A DNA stretch of 25,762 nt from Alphaproteobacteria bacterium UBA1002 (GTDB taxonomy: Bacteria > Pseudomonadota > Alphaproteobacteria > Rickettsiales > UBA998). The stretch lies in the NCBI GenBank assembly GCA_002291845.1, contig DBAU01000108.1:1-25762 (forward strand), in the 5' to 3' direction. Shown in pieces: positions 14,383 to 21,385 of this stretch. Position 1 is the first letter of the stretch, and each line of letters starts with the position of its first letter. The notes under the pieces were generated by a model. It did not search any database and was not told the origin of the DNA. It saw only the letters and a program-made list of their open reading frames with translations. Both the position numbers and the translations under genes were made by a program.

Positions 14383-14602
14383 CTTGATATTTTATTAAGA
14401 CATTTCTCGGGGATATGAACCCCCTTGCTCTTTAAAAGTAGCAAACACGCCAAAGGCGTGCTTTGCTGGTTCAAATCCCTCTGCCCCCACCACTTGATAT
14501 TTTATTAAGACATTTCTTGGGGATATGAACCCCCTTGCTCTTTAAAAGTAGCAAACACGCCAAAGGCGTGCTTTGCTGGTTCAAATCCCTCTGCCCCCAC
14601 CA
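14358..14602 (+). repeat. 110-bp tandem repeat built on the tRNA 3' end (2 full units plus a 25-bp third copy)
   Basis: The last 25 nt of the tRNA, from the T-stem through CCA (14358-14382), recur exactly at 14468-14492 and 14578-14602. The 85 bp between copies is the same in both units except for one base (C at 14408, T at 14518). Each spacer holds GGGG/CCCC (near 14409-14425) and GCAAA-CACGCC/GGCGTG-C-TTTGC (about 14440-14465) hairpins. In the extra copies the T-stem cannot form because GCT replaces GGG, so they are not tRNA genes. The layout matches the E. coli tyrT locus, where longer repeats start with a tRNA 3' end. Confidence 0.97.
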
Positions 14603-14824
14603 TGTGAAGCTTGGGAGGTGCCAGACCGTTCCTGCTTGTCACTTCAGCATAAAAAGAGTATATCGCATGGGCCCTTGCGAATATGCAGGGTTGTTCATGG
14701 AATGGATCTGATTGCACCGGAATAGGCCGGTTGCCCCGTTGAGTTTGCGTTTGCTGTCGCTGTGGGGAATAGAAGATTAGATGCCGCTGTGAGGGATATA
14801 ACTTTGAAAATGAAAGCTGTTTAG
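14603..14824 (+). other. pnp leader region without a gene
   Basis: These 222 bp hold no credible gene. Short complementary pairs (CCCTTGC/GCAGGG around 14673-14690, CACCGG/CCGGTTG around 14716-14733) could form hairpins in a pnp leader. The E. coli pnp message is autoregulated through a leader hairpin cut by RNase III, and this may be a counterpart, but I see no similarity to it. No promoter is clear. Reverse-strand reading frames here owe their apparent protein similarity to the antisense of the tRNA 3' end. Confidence 0.4.
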
Positions 14825-17149
14825 ATGTTTAATGTTACACGCAAATCGATTGAATGGGGTGGTAAAACGTTGACGCTGGAGACGGGCCGTATTGCCCGTC
14901 AAGCCGATGGTGCTGTTCTGGCCACGTATGGTGAAACCGTCGTCCTCTGCACCGTGGTCTCTGCCAAAGCGCCGAAGCCGGATATCGATTTCTTCCCGCT
15001 GACCGTGCACTATCAGGAAAAAACCTTTGCTGCCGGGAAAATCCCCGGCGGCTTCTTCAAGCGTGAAGGCAAGCCCTCCGAGAAAGAAGTGCTGACCTCC
15101 CGCCTGATCGATCGCCCGATCCGCCCGCTCTTCATCGACGGGTTCCGCAACGAGACGCAGGTCGTCTGCACGCTGCTCTCGCACGACAAAACCAACGATC
15201 CCGACATCGTTGCCATGGTCGGTGCCTCGGCGGCGCTCACCATCTCCGGCGTGCCGTTCCTTGGCCCGATCGGTGCAGCGCGCGTGGGCGTGATTGACGG
15301 CCAGTATGTGCTGAACCCCACCATGCAGGAAATGCCGGACAGCGTGCTCGACCTCGTGGTCGCCGGCACCAAGACCTCCGTGCTGATGGTCGAATCTGAA
15401 GCGCAGGAACTCACTGAAGAGCAAATGCTCGGCGCGGTCGTATACGGCCATGAGCAGATGCAGACGGTGATTGATTTCATTATCGCCTTTGCTGAGCAAT
15501 GCGCGAAAGAGCCGTGGGACATTGCGGAAGACACCATCGGCGAAGAAATCTACGCCAAGGTCAAGGCAATGGCCGAAGCCGACATGCGCGCCGCCTACGC
15601 GACCCAGAATAAGCAGGAGCGCGTGAAAAAGGTCGGCGACGTGAAAAAGGCCGTGAAGGAAGCCTTGCTCGCGCAAGAATATGCGGCTGTTCCGGTCGGC
15701 GATGCCATCAAGAAGCTGGAATCGCACATTGTTCGCCGCAACATCCTTGAGAAGTCGCACCGCATCGACGGCCGTGGCCCGGCGGATATCCGTCCGATTC
15801 TGGCGGAAGTCAGCGTGCTACCGCGTACGCACGGCTCGGCCCTGTTCACCCGTGGGGAAACGCAGGCCCTTGTTGTCGCTACGCTTGGCACCACGCAGGA
15901 TCAGCAGATCATCGATGCGCTGGAAGGCGAATACAAAGAAAACTTCATGCTGCATTATAACTTCCCGCCCTACTCGGTCGGTGAAGCCACCCCGATGCGT
16001 CCGCCCGGACGTCGCGAAATCGGCCACGGTAAGCTGGCATGGCGCTCGGTGCGTCCGCTGCTGCCGAAAGGCGAGGCGTTCCCTTACACGCTGCGCATTG
16101 TCTCGGAAATCACCGAGTCAAACGGTTCCTCCTCGATGGCATCCGTGTGCGGCGCATCGCTCGCCATGATGGACGCGGGCGTGCCGCTCGAGCGTCCAGT
16201 GGCGGGTATCGCGATGGGCCTGATTCTCGAAGATGACGGCTACTCCGTCCTCTCCGACATCATGGGTGATGAAGATCATCTCGGCGACATGGACTTCAAG
16301 GTCGCAGGTACCGAGAAAGGCGTCACCGCGCTGCAGATGGACATCAAAGTGAACGGCATCACCGCCGAGATCATGAAGGTGGCGCTCGATCAGGCACATG
16401 TTGGCCGCAAGCACATCCTCGGCGAAATGGCGAAGGCCATCACCTCCGCCCGCACGGATGTCAGCTCTAACGCCCCGCGCATCACCACCATAAAAATCAA
16501 TAAGGACAAGATCCGTGACGTGATCGGCTCCGGTGGTAAGGTGATCCGCGAAATCTGCGAGAAAACCGGCGCCAAGATCGATATCGAGGATGACGGCACC
16601 GTGCAGGTGGCGGCTGTGGATGGCACCGCCATGCAGGCAGCGATCGACTGGATCCAGGGCATCGTGGCCGAGCCGGAAGTTGGCAAGATCTACCGTGGCA
16701 AGGTCGTGAGCATCGTCGATTTCGGCGCGTTCGTGAACTACATGGGCCCGCTCGATGGTCTGCTGCATGTCAGCGAGATCACCGGCGAGCGTCTGCCGTC
16801 CGTCCGCGACGTTCTCTCTGAGGGTGACGAAGTCTGGGTGAAGCTCATCGAGGTGGATAACCGCGGTAAGTCGCGCCTGTCCATGCGCGTCGTCAACCAG
16901 GAGACCGGCGAAGAGATTCCCGGCATGGAAGAACTGCCGCGCGCCCCGCGTGAAGACCGTGGCCCGCGTGGTGACCGTGGTGATCGCGGTCCGCGCCGTG
17001 ACCGTGGTGGTCGCGGTGACCGTGATCGTGGCCCCCGCGGCGACCGCCAATATGGCGACCGCGGCCCGCGTGAAAACACGGGCGGCAATGAAGGCGGCTC
17101 GGAAGAGATCGGCCTCCCGTTCGGCCGCACCGGCAGCGACGACGAATAA
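14825..17149 (+). CDS. pnp: Polyribonucleotide nucleotidyltransferase (PNPase)
   Basis: PNPase degrades RNA 3' to 5' by phosphorolysis and is a degradosome component. The 774-residue protein has the first RNase PH domain (from FNVTRKSIEWGGKTLTLETG), the helical domain (about 240-320), the catalytic second RNase PH domain (about 325-540, with YNFPPYSVGE, GRREIGHG, ESNGSSSMASVCG and SDIMGDEDHLGDMDFKVAGT), a KH domain (about 555-610, IRDVIGSGGKVIREI) and an S1 domain (about 622-690, GKVVSIVDFGAFV). The tail (about 705-774) is an Arg/Gly/Asp-rich low-complexity region. The ATG is fixed by the conserved MFNVTRK start, although the ribosome binding site is weak. It is separated from rpsO, its usual neighbour. 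Confidence 0.98.
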   Translation: MFNVTRKSIEWGGKTLTLETGRIARQADGAVLATYGETVVLCTVVSAKAPKPDIDFFPLTVHYQEKTFAAGKIPGGFFKREGKPSEKEVLTSRLIDRPIRPLFIDGFRNETQVVCTLLSHDKTNDPDIVAMVGASAALTISGVPFLGPIGAARVGVIDGQYVLNPTMQEMPDSVLDLVVAGTKTSVLMVESEAQELTEEQMLGAVVYGHEQMQTVIDFIIAFAEQCAKEPWDIAEDTIGEEIYAKVKAMAEADMRAAYATQNKQERVKKVGDVKKAVKEALLAQEYAAVPVGDAIKKLESHIVRRNILEKSHRIDGRGPADIRPILAEVSVLPRTHGSALFTRGETQALVVATLGTTQDQQIIDALEGEYKENFMLHYNFPPYSVGEATPMRPPGRREIGHGKLAWRSVRPLLPKGEAFPYTLRIVSEITESNGSSSMASVCGASLAMMDAGVPLERPVAGIAMGLILEDDGYSVLSDIMGDEDHLGDMDFKVAGTEKGVTALQMDIKVNGITAEIMKVALDQAHVGRKHILGEMAKAITSARTDVSSNAPRITTIKINKDKIRDVIGSGGKVIREICEKTGAKIDIEDDGTVQVAAVDGTAMQAAIDWIQGIVAEPEVGKIYRGKVVSIVDFGAFVNYMGPLDGLLHVSEITGERLPSVRDVLSEGDEVWVKLIEVDNRGKSRLSMRVVNQETGEEIPGMEELPRAPREDRGPRGDRGDRGPRRDRGGRGDRDRGPRGDRQYGDRGPRENTGGNEGGSEEIGLPFGRTGSDDE

Positions 17150-17168
17150 GCGTCACTGCGTTTGAAAC

Positions 17169-17204
17169 AAAAAAGGGCGGCTCCATTGGGCCGCCCTTTT
17201 TTTT
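17169..17204. terminator. Bidirectional intrinsic terminator after pnp
   Basis: Six A's, GGGCGGC (17175-17181), an 8-nt loop, GCCGCCC (17190-17196) and eight T's (17197-17204). It ends pnp on the plus strand and, with the A-tract read as T's, the small ORF ending at 17212 on the minus strand. Confidence 0.93.
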
Positions 17205-17211
17205 AAGGAAA

Positions 17212-17439
17212 TTACGAAATCAGCGGAGGCTTCTTCTTACATGCCGAGCGAAGTCCGCGAATATGAGCTTCATTGTAGGCTTGCGTACAGACGTCATTAC
17301 TAACACCCTTGCCAGCAAGGCATTGGCCGATCGTTTCAACCAGGCTTTGAGTTGGAGTGTTTTTGAAAGGATTGTCTGCCAGTGATCCTTCAGGCGAAGG
17401 AATTCTAACCTCTTCACACTCATTTTCATTGTCTGACAT
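17212..17439 (-). CDS. Orphan small Cys-containing protein (75 aa)
   Basis: I do not recognise this protein. From the ATG at 17439 it begins MSDNENECEEVRIPSPEGSL; the frame would allow ATGs at 17448 and 17481, but all have poor ribosome binding sites. Four Cys lie at 8, 40, 51 and 67, with IGQCLAGKGVSNDVC in a probable helix pair, and a basic end (CKKKPPLIS). No signal peptide is seen. It shares EGSLAD with the 19473-19820 protein. It follows the lipase gene on the same strand at 75 bp, and shares its terminator with pnp. AT-rich flanks and the absence of a clear ribosome binding site leave the call moderate. Confidence 0.5.
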   Translation of the reverse strand: MSDNENECEEVRIPSPEGSLADNPFKNTPTQSLVETIGQCLAGKGVSNDVCTQAYNEAHIRGLRSACKKKPPLIS

Positions 17440-17482
17440 TGTTATCATTATTCTAAAGATACTGTTAGACAATATTCTCAAG

Positions 17483-17505
17483 AAAAAAATTTAACAATTA
17501 GTTAA
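17483..17505 (-). terminator. Weak AT-rich terminator-like hairpin after the lipase gene
   Basis: On the minus strand, TTAAC, a 5-nt loop and GTTAA (17505-17491) are followed by an A and then a run of T's (17489-17483). The stem is short and AT-rich, so termination would be weak. It would separate the lipase from the small ORF at 17212-17439. Confidence 0.35.
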
Positions 17506-17514
17506 TTATTTTTT

Positions 17515-18411
17515 CTAAGGATTTCCGCGTCCCGGGTGGAGCACGACTTCCTTAAAGTCCTGCCAGAATTGGCGGGGGCCGCCGATGACGGGCAGGGGCG
17601 GCTCGCCGTCCTTGCGGCGGCGGATGTTGAGGTAAGCACGCGCGTAGCGTTGCGGCAGGTGATCCTTGCCAGAAAGGCGCAGCAGGTGAGGGCCCCGGCT
17701 GCCGAACGTGATGTTTCCATGTTTGTCGATGTAATGCGGTGCGCCGGATTCCCGAAATCCTAAATAGCGATACGGCACGGCGGGCACCCAGTCGCGGCGG
17801 AAAATGCCCTGAATCATGCGCCCGCCATAGGTCTCCTCCAGCGCCTTGACCACGGCGGCATTGCCCACACGCGGCTCTCCGGTAGTGTAGCAGGCGGTGA
17901 TCTGTTCTGGCCGTAATAGTCCGGTCGTTCCGCGCCGCGCCTGCTCGGCCAGCTCGGCGAGGAATAGCTTGGCCATCGCTGCGCCGAGTGAATGTCCGCC
18001 CACATAGATGGGCAAATAGCCGAAGCGGGGCACAAGTGCATCCAGCACATAGCGGTTGATCTGCATGAACAGGCTTTTTTCCTCCGCTTGACGGGTGCCC
18101 TCCGGCACCGGCCCGCCGGCCCATAGTGCACGGCGAAAGCCCTTATGCACCCAGCCACCCAGCATGGGGCTGCGGCGCAAATCGAAATCGTATTTAACCC
18201 ATTCCTTCAGCACCAGCAGATCGGTGGCGGTAAAGACAATCAGGATGGCATTCTCATCGCATAACACCTTGGCCTGGATGGAATCTTCATGGAAGCCGCG
18301 CGCCGCAAGGTATCCCTCTGCCAGCGCCCAGGGCTCAAACGTATCATACCAGTAGGCCTGTTCCGCCAGTGCGCAAAGCCGGTAGGCAAGGGTGGGAGCG
18401 AACTCAACCAT
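17515..18411 (-). CDS. Class-3 lipase-family alpha/beta hydrolase
   Basis: This 298-residue protein has the Lipase_3 fold. The nucleophile elbow is GGHSLGA with Ser141, followed by TTGEPRVGN (177-184), where Lipase_3 has [F/Y]GxPRVG. The likely acid is D207 (FRRDWVPAVP) and the likely base H251 (DHLPQRYARAYL), in normal order. There is no signal peptide, so it is probably cytoplasmic or exported by an unseen route. Substrate cannot be assigned. It starts 5 bp after the mscL stop, so it lies in one operon with mscL and the RDD protein gene. A real operon with a mechanosensitive channel hints at envelope or osmotic stress, but this is inference. Confidence 0.88.
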   Translation of the reverse strand: MVEFAPTLAYRLCALAEQAYWYDTFEPWALAEGYLAARGFHEDSIQAKVLCDENAILIVFTATDLLVLKEWVKYDFDLRRSPMLGGWVHKGFRRALWAGGPVPEGTRQAEEKSLFMQINRYVLDALVPRFGYLPIYVGGHSLGAAMAKLFLAELAEQARRGTTGLLRPEQITACYTTGEPRVGNAAVVKALEETYGGRMIQGIFRRDWVPAVPYRYLGFRESGAPHYIDKHGNITFGSRGPHLLRLSGKDHLPQRYARAYLNIRRRKDGEPPLPVIGGPRQFWQDFKEVVLHPGRGNP

Positions 18412-18416
18412 GGCAT

Positions 18417-18845
18417 CTATGTCTTCTTCAGCAGATCGCGGATTTCCTCCAGCAACAGCTCGCTGCGCGGTGGTGCAGCGGGGGCTGCGGCTTCCTTTTC
18501 TTTTAGTCGGTTGATTTGCTTCACCAGCATAAAGACGGCGAAGGCAACAATAAGAAACTTGATCACCGCATTGATAAACAGCCCGTAATTGATCGTCACG
18601 GCACCAGCGGCCTGTGCCGCCGCCAGCGTATCGAATTGCTCGCCGGTCAGCGCAAGGAACTTGTTGGAAAAATCTACTTTCCCTGTGAGCAGCCCGAGTG
18701 GAGGCATCAGGATGTCATTGACCAAGGAGTTGACGATGGAGGTAAAGGCCGAGCCGATGATAATCCCCACCGCGAGGTCTACCACGCTGCCGCGGGCGAT
18801 AAAGGTACGGAATTCGTCAAGAATGGCAGGCTTGGGCAGGTTCAT
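18417..18845 (-). CDS. mscL: Large-conductance mechanosensitive channel
   Basis: MscL opens under membrane tension and releases solutes during hypo-osmotic shock. The 142-residue protein has the N-terminal amphipathic helix (LDEFRTFIARGSVVDLAVG), the pore-lining TM1 (about 17-47, with AVGIIIGSAFTSIVNSLVND), the periplasmic loop with a short hydrophobic part, TM2 (about 87-110, FINAVIKFLIVAFAVFMLV) and the C-terminal bundle helix (SELLLEEIRDLLKK). GGAGGATAC before the ATG gives a strong ribosome binding site. It precedes the lipase gene by 5 bp. Length is normal. Confidence 0.97.
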   Translation of the reverse strand: MNLPKPAILDEFRTFIARGSVVDLAVGIIIGSAFTSIVNSLVNDILMPPLGLLTGKVDFSNKFLALTGEQFDTLAAAQAAGAVTINYGLFINAVIKFLIVAFAVFMLVKQINRLKEKEAAAPAAPPRSELLLEEIRDLLKKT

Positions 18846-18905
18846 TGTATCCTCCGCGACGTTTCTCCAGCCATAGCGTTCCTAGCAGCAGAAGGCAAGG
18901 AAGGC

Positions 18906-19331
18906 CTATTCCTCAGCTGTTTCTTCTGGTGCTGTAATAAACCGCGTGCCAGCCGCCAGTTCATGCAGCGTGCGCTGATCGGTGCGCAGCAGGACAAAAG
19001 GCATATAAGTTAGGCCTGCGCTGGCCACGCTCAGTGGTAGGCCCCATAGGACGGTGCGGCAGAGCGGGCGCTGCCAAAGCGCGGGAAAGACCGTACGTCG
19101 GGGACGCGCCTCCAGCAGGAAGAGGCCAGCCATACGCATGCCGGGTGTACGCTCCCCCAGCCATGCGGTGCAGGCGAGGTAATACGCCCAGCCACAGGGA
19201 AGGATGAAGAGCGGATGCTCGATCCAGATGAGAAAGCTCCCGGATCCAATCAGTGTTAAGTCGGTTGCAAGGGAGAGAAGGCGTCGAAAGAGATAAACGA
19301 GCACAGCAATCAAAAAATTTAATTGAATCAA
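18906..19331 (-). CDS. RDD-family membrane protein
   Basis: The 141-residue protein has three to four hydrophobic segments and the RDD landmarks: RRLLSLATDLTLIG near the N-terminus (the RxxAxxxD motif), LGERTPGMRMAGLFLLE (the GxTPGK motif, with M for K) and RTDQRTLHELAAGTRFI at the end (the TLHD-GT motif, with E for D). RDD proteins are inner-membrane proteins, some tied to ion exchange or solute transport, mostly of unknown function. The start is uncertain: the frame begins with TTG at 19331 and the next candidate is a GTG 9 codons in; neither has a ribosome binding site. It lies 60 bp upstream of mscL on the same strand. The cysteines LPCGW and LACTAW lie in a hydrophobic segment. Confidence 0.78.
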   Translation of the reverse strand: MIQLNFLIAVLVYLFRRLLSLATDLTLIGSGSFLIWIEHPLFILPCGWAYYLACTAWLGERTPGMRMAGLFLLEARPRRTVFPALWQRPLCRTVLWGLPLSVASAGLTYMPFVLLRTDQRTLHELAAGTRFITAPEETAEE

Positions 19332-19472
19332 GTCTGCTTTGATGCGTGACTAGGTCACACGTGTTTTCTTTATCGCTAATACTTGCATTTAACATAAATG
19401 TCATCGATTTGACGCGATAAAGCCATTTTTCTCCTCCAGAGTTATAATCACTAACAAACAGGAGTAAAGTAC

Positions 19473-19820
19473 ATGAGTGAAGATAGAGAAGCGCAAATTC
19501 AAGAGCGTATTGAACGGCTTGATCGAGAAACGCAAGGACGATCCATTGAGGGGTCATTGGCCGATGAGATTTGTACCTCCCAGCTTCCCTTGCCTAATGG
19601 AGGCGGCGTTGTTGAGGGGTATGATAGATTTCTAGAGAGTCTGCAGCATGAGAATCCCCAGTCTCTAGCAGAGATCTTTCGCAGAGGCATGGACGCCTTC
19701 AATATGCCGCGGTTTGATGGAAGCGACCGAGAGCTGGTCGATACCTTGGTAACGGAAAGTAGTAATTATTGTGATGCCGTTCGCCGGATCAAGCAACGTG
19801 GTGCGGTGCCTATGACGTAG
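19473..19820 (+). CDS. Orphan small protein (115 aa)
   Basis: I do not recognise this protein. It begins MSEDREAQIQERIERLDRET, a charged helix, followed by EGSLADEICTSQLPLPNGGG, and then two predicted helices (VVEGYDRFLESLQHENPQSLAEIFRRGMDAF; ELVDTLVTESSNYCDAVRRIKQRG). No signal peptide or membrane segment is seen. AGGAG lies 8 bp before the ATG, and TATAAT (19442-19447) is a good -10 candidate about 25 bp upstream of the start codon, although I do not see a clear -35. The end meets the aroG stop with a 2-bp gap. The EGSLAD motif links it to the ORF at 17212-17439. Confidence 0.65.
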   Translation: MSEDREAQIQERIERLDRETQGRSIEGSLADEICTSQLPLPNGGGVVEGYDRFLESLQHENPQSLAEIFRRGMDAFNMPRFDGSDRELVDTLVTESSNYCDAVRRIKQRGAVPMT

Positions 19821-19822
19821 GC

Positions 19823-21196
19823 TCAGCCTTTACGAAGCTCTTCCGCGATGAGGAAGGCCAGCTCCAGCGATTGAGAGGCGTTAAGGCGCGGGTCGCAATG
19901 GGTGTGGTAGCGATCGGAGAGGTTGACCTCGGAGATCGCCTGCGCGCCGCCTAAGCATTCCGTCACGTCCTGCCCGGTCATCTCGAAATGCACGCCACCT
20001 GCGTAGGTGCCTTCCGCGTGGTGGATCTGGAAGAATTGGCGCACCTCGGCGAGGATATCATTGAACTTGCGCGTCTTGATGCCGTTGGGTGATTTGATGG
20101 TGTTGCCATGCATCGGATCGCACGCCCAGATCACCTTGCGGCCTTCTTCCTTCAGCGCGCGCACGTGCGGCGGTAGCAACTCACCGACTTTTTGCGCGCC
20201 CATGCGCGAAATAAAGGTCAGACGGCCTGGCTCGTTTTTCGGATTCAGCACATCACACAGGCGCAGCAAATCATCCCGTGTCATGGAGGGGCCGACTTTG
20301 CAGCCGATCGGATTCTCCAGCCCGCGCAGAAATTCCACATGCGCCTCATCCGGATGGCGCGTGCGGTCGCCAATCCACAGCATATGGGCGGAGCAGGAAT
20401 AAAACAGGTTGTCGTCATCATTCTGCCGCGCCAGCGCCGACTCATAGCCGAGCAGTAGCGCCTCATGCGACGTGTAGAAGGTCGCTTCCGAGAGCTGTGA
20501 GGCACGCTCCGGCGTCAGGCCGGTGGCTTTGATGAACTGCACGCACTCTTCGATGCGCTCTACCAGGGCGGAGAAACGCTGCCCCTGCCGTGATTGCGCG
20601 ATGAAATTGGTGTTCCAGCGCGTGATCGTGTCAATCGAGGCGAAGCTGCCGCGGAACAGGGCGCGAAGGTAATTCAGCGTGGCGCCAGACTGGTAATAGG
20701 CCTGCAAGAGGCGCTCAGGATCGGCGCGGCGGGATTCCGGCGAGAAATCCATGCCGTTGATCATGTCGCCTTTGTAGCTGGGCAGCTCGACACCACCGGC
20801 CTTTTCCATCGGCTCGGAGCGCGGTTTAGAGAATTGCCCGGCGATGCGGCCCACTTTCACCACCGGTTTGCCTGCGCCATACATCAGCGCCATGGTCATC
20901 TGCAACATGACGCGGGCATAGGCGCGCAGGTTTTCCTCGGTGTATTCGGCGAAGCTCTCAGCGCAGTCGCCACCTTGCAGCAGAAACGCACGGCCTTCGC
21001 ATACCTCGGCCAGCTCGCGCTTCAGCCGCGCCGCTTCGTTAGGCGAGGTGAGGGGGGGCACGGTGCGCAATTTCTGTTCGACAGCTGCCACCGCCGCCGC
21101 ATCCTCATAGGCTGGCTGCTGGCGGATGGGCTTTTCCTTCCAGCTATCAAAGCTCCACGGGGCGAGGTTGGTGGTTTTGGCGGCAGCGGTTTTCAT
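19823..21196 (-). CDS. Class II 3-deoxy-7-phosphoheptulonate synthase
   Basis: The enzyme condenses phosphoenolpyruvate and erythrose 4-phosphate, the first step of the shikimate pathway. The 457-residue length and motifs are those of the plant-like class II type: FLLQGGDCAESF with the metal-binding Cys78, KVGRIAGQFSKPRS, SAHMLWIGDRTRHPDEAHVE, GLENPIGCKVGPSM, TFISRMGA and WACDPMHGNTI. Class II enzymes are standard in alphaproteobacteria and lack the class I AroF/G/H fold. The start MKTAAAKTTNLAPWSFDSWK fits homologues, with only a weak GAG for a ribosome binding site. It is divergent from pheA across a 189-bp gap. Confidence 0.95.
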   Translation of the reverse strand: MKTAAAKTTNLAPWSFDSWKEKPIRQQPAYEDAAAVAAVEQKLRTVPPLTSPNEAARLKRELAEVCEGRAFLLQGGDCAESFAEYTEENLRAYARVMLQMTMALMYGAGKPVVKVGRIAGQFSKPRSEPMEKAGGVELPSYKGDMINGMDFSPESRRADPERLLQAYYQSGATLNYLRALFRGSFASIDTITRWNTNFIAQSRQGQRFSALVERIEECVQFIKATGLTPERASQLSEATFYTSHEALLLGYESALARQNDDDNLFYSCSAHMLWIGDRTRHPDEAHVEFLRGLENPIGCKVGPSMTRDDLLRLCDVLNPKNEPGRLTFISRMGAQKVGELLPPHVRALKEEGRKVIWACDPMHGNTIKSPNGIKTRKFNDILAEVRQFFQIHHAEGTYAGGVHFEMTGQDVTECLGGAQAISEVNLSDRYHTHCDPRLNASQSLELAFLIAEELRKG

Positions 21197-21385
21197 GGCA
21201 TTAACTCATTAAAAGGCTTGGTATTCTCCGCCTTTTCTTCGCATTTGCAACAGGAATATCATAAAAAATGTGATGGCCTGTAATCGACAAAACCAGCAGC
21301 CATAGTTGCCGCGTGGCCATGGATACGGCTATTGCTCTGTATAATAAAATAATGGTACTGCTGCCCCACGAATGAGAGAAAGCCG
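21197..21385. promoter_or_regulatory. Divergent intergenic region between DAHP synthase and pheA
   Basis: These 189 bp hold two promoters that cannot be pinned down. TATAAT (21341-21346) is a possible -10 for pheA without a good -35. I see no clear Trp/Phe-type leader peptide, no run of Phe codons and no attenuator. A shared operator cannot be shown from the sequence alone. Confidence 0.35.

Noticed and set aside
14358..14602. CRISPR array
   Set aside because: Only two full units, the spacers are identical rather than unique, the repeat is a tRNA end, and no cas gene is present.
14505..14717. Minus-strand frame whose product contains MVGAEGFEP
   Set aside because: This peptide is the antisense translation of a tRNA 3' end, a common false annotation. 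The frame is not kept between repeat units because the 110-bp period is not a multiple of three.
14777..15760. Long minus-strand frame over the start of pnp
   Set aside because: It is the antisense of conserved PNPase coding sequence, with His/Asp-rich composition and no recognised domain.
16118..17050. 310-codon minus-strand frame over the 3' half of pnp
   Set aside because: Its low-complexity Thr/Ala/Val start mirrors the Arg/Gly-rich tail of PNPase on the other strand. It has no independent support.
18961..19557. 198-codon minus-strand frame overlapping the RDD gene and the 115-aa ORF
   Set aside because: It lies out of frame with both. The RDD frame carries family motifs, and the opposite-strand ORF has a strong ribosome binding site.
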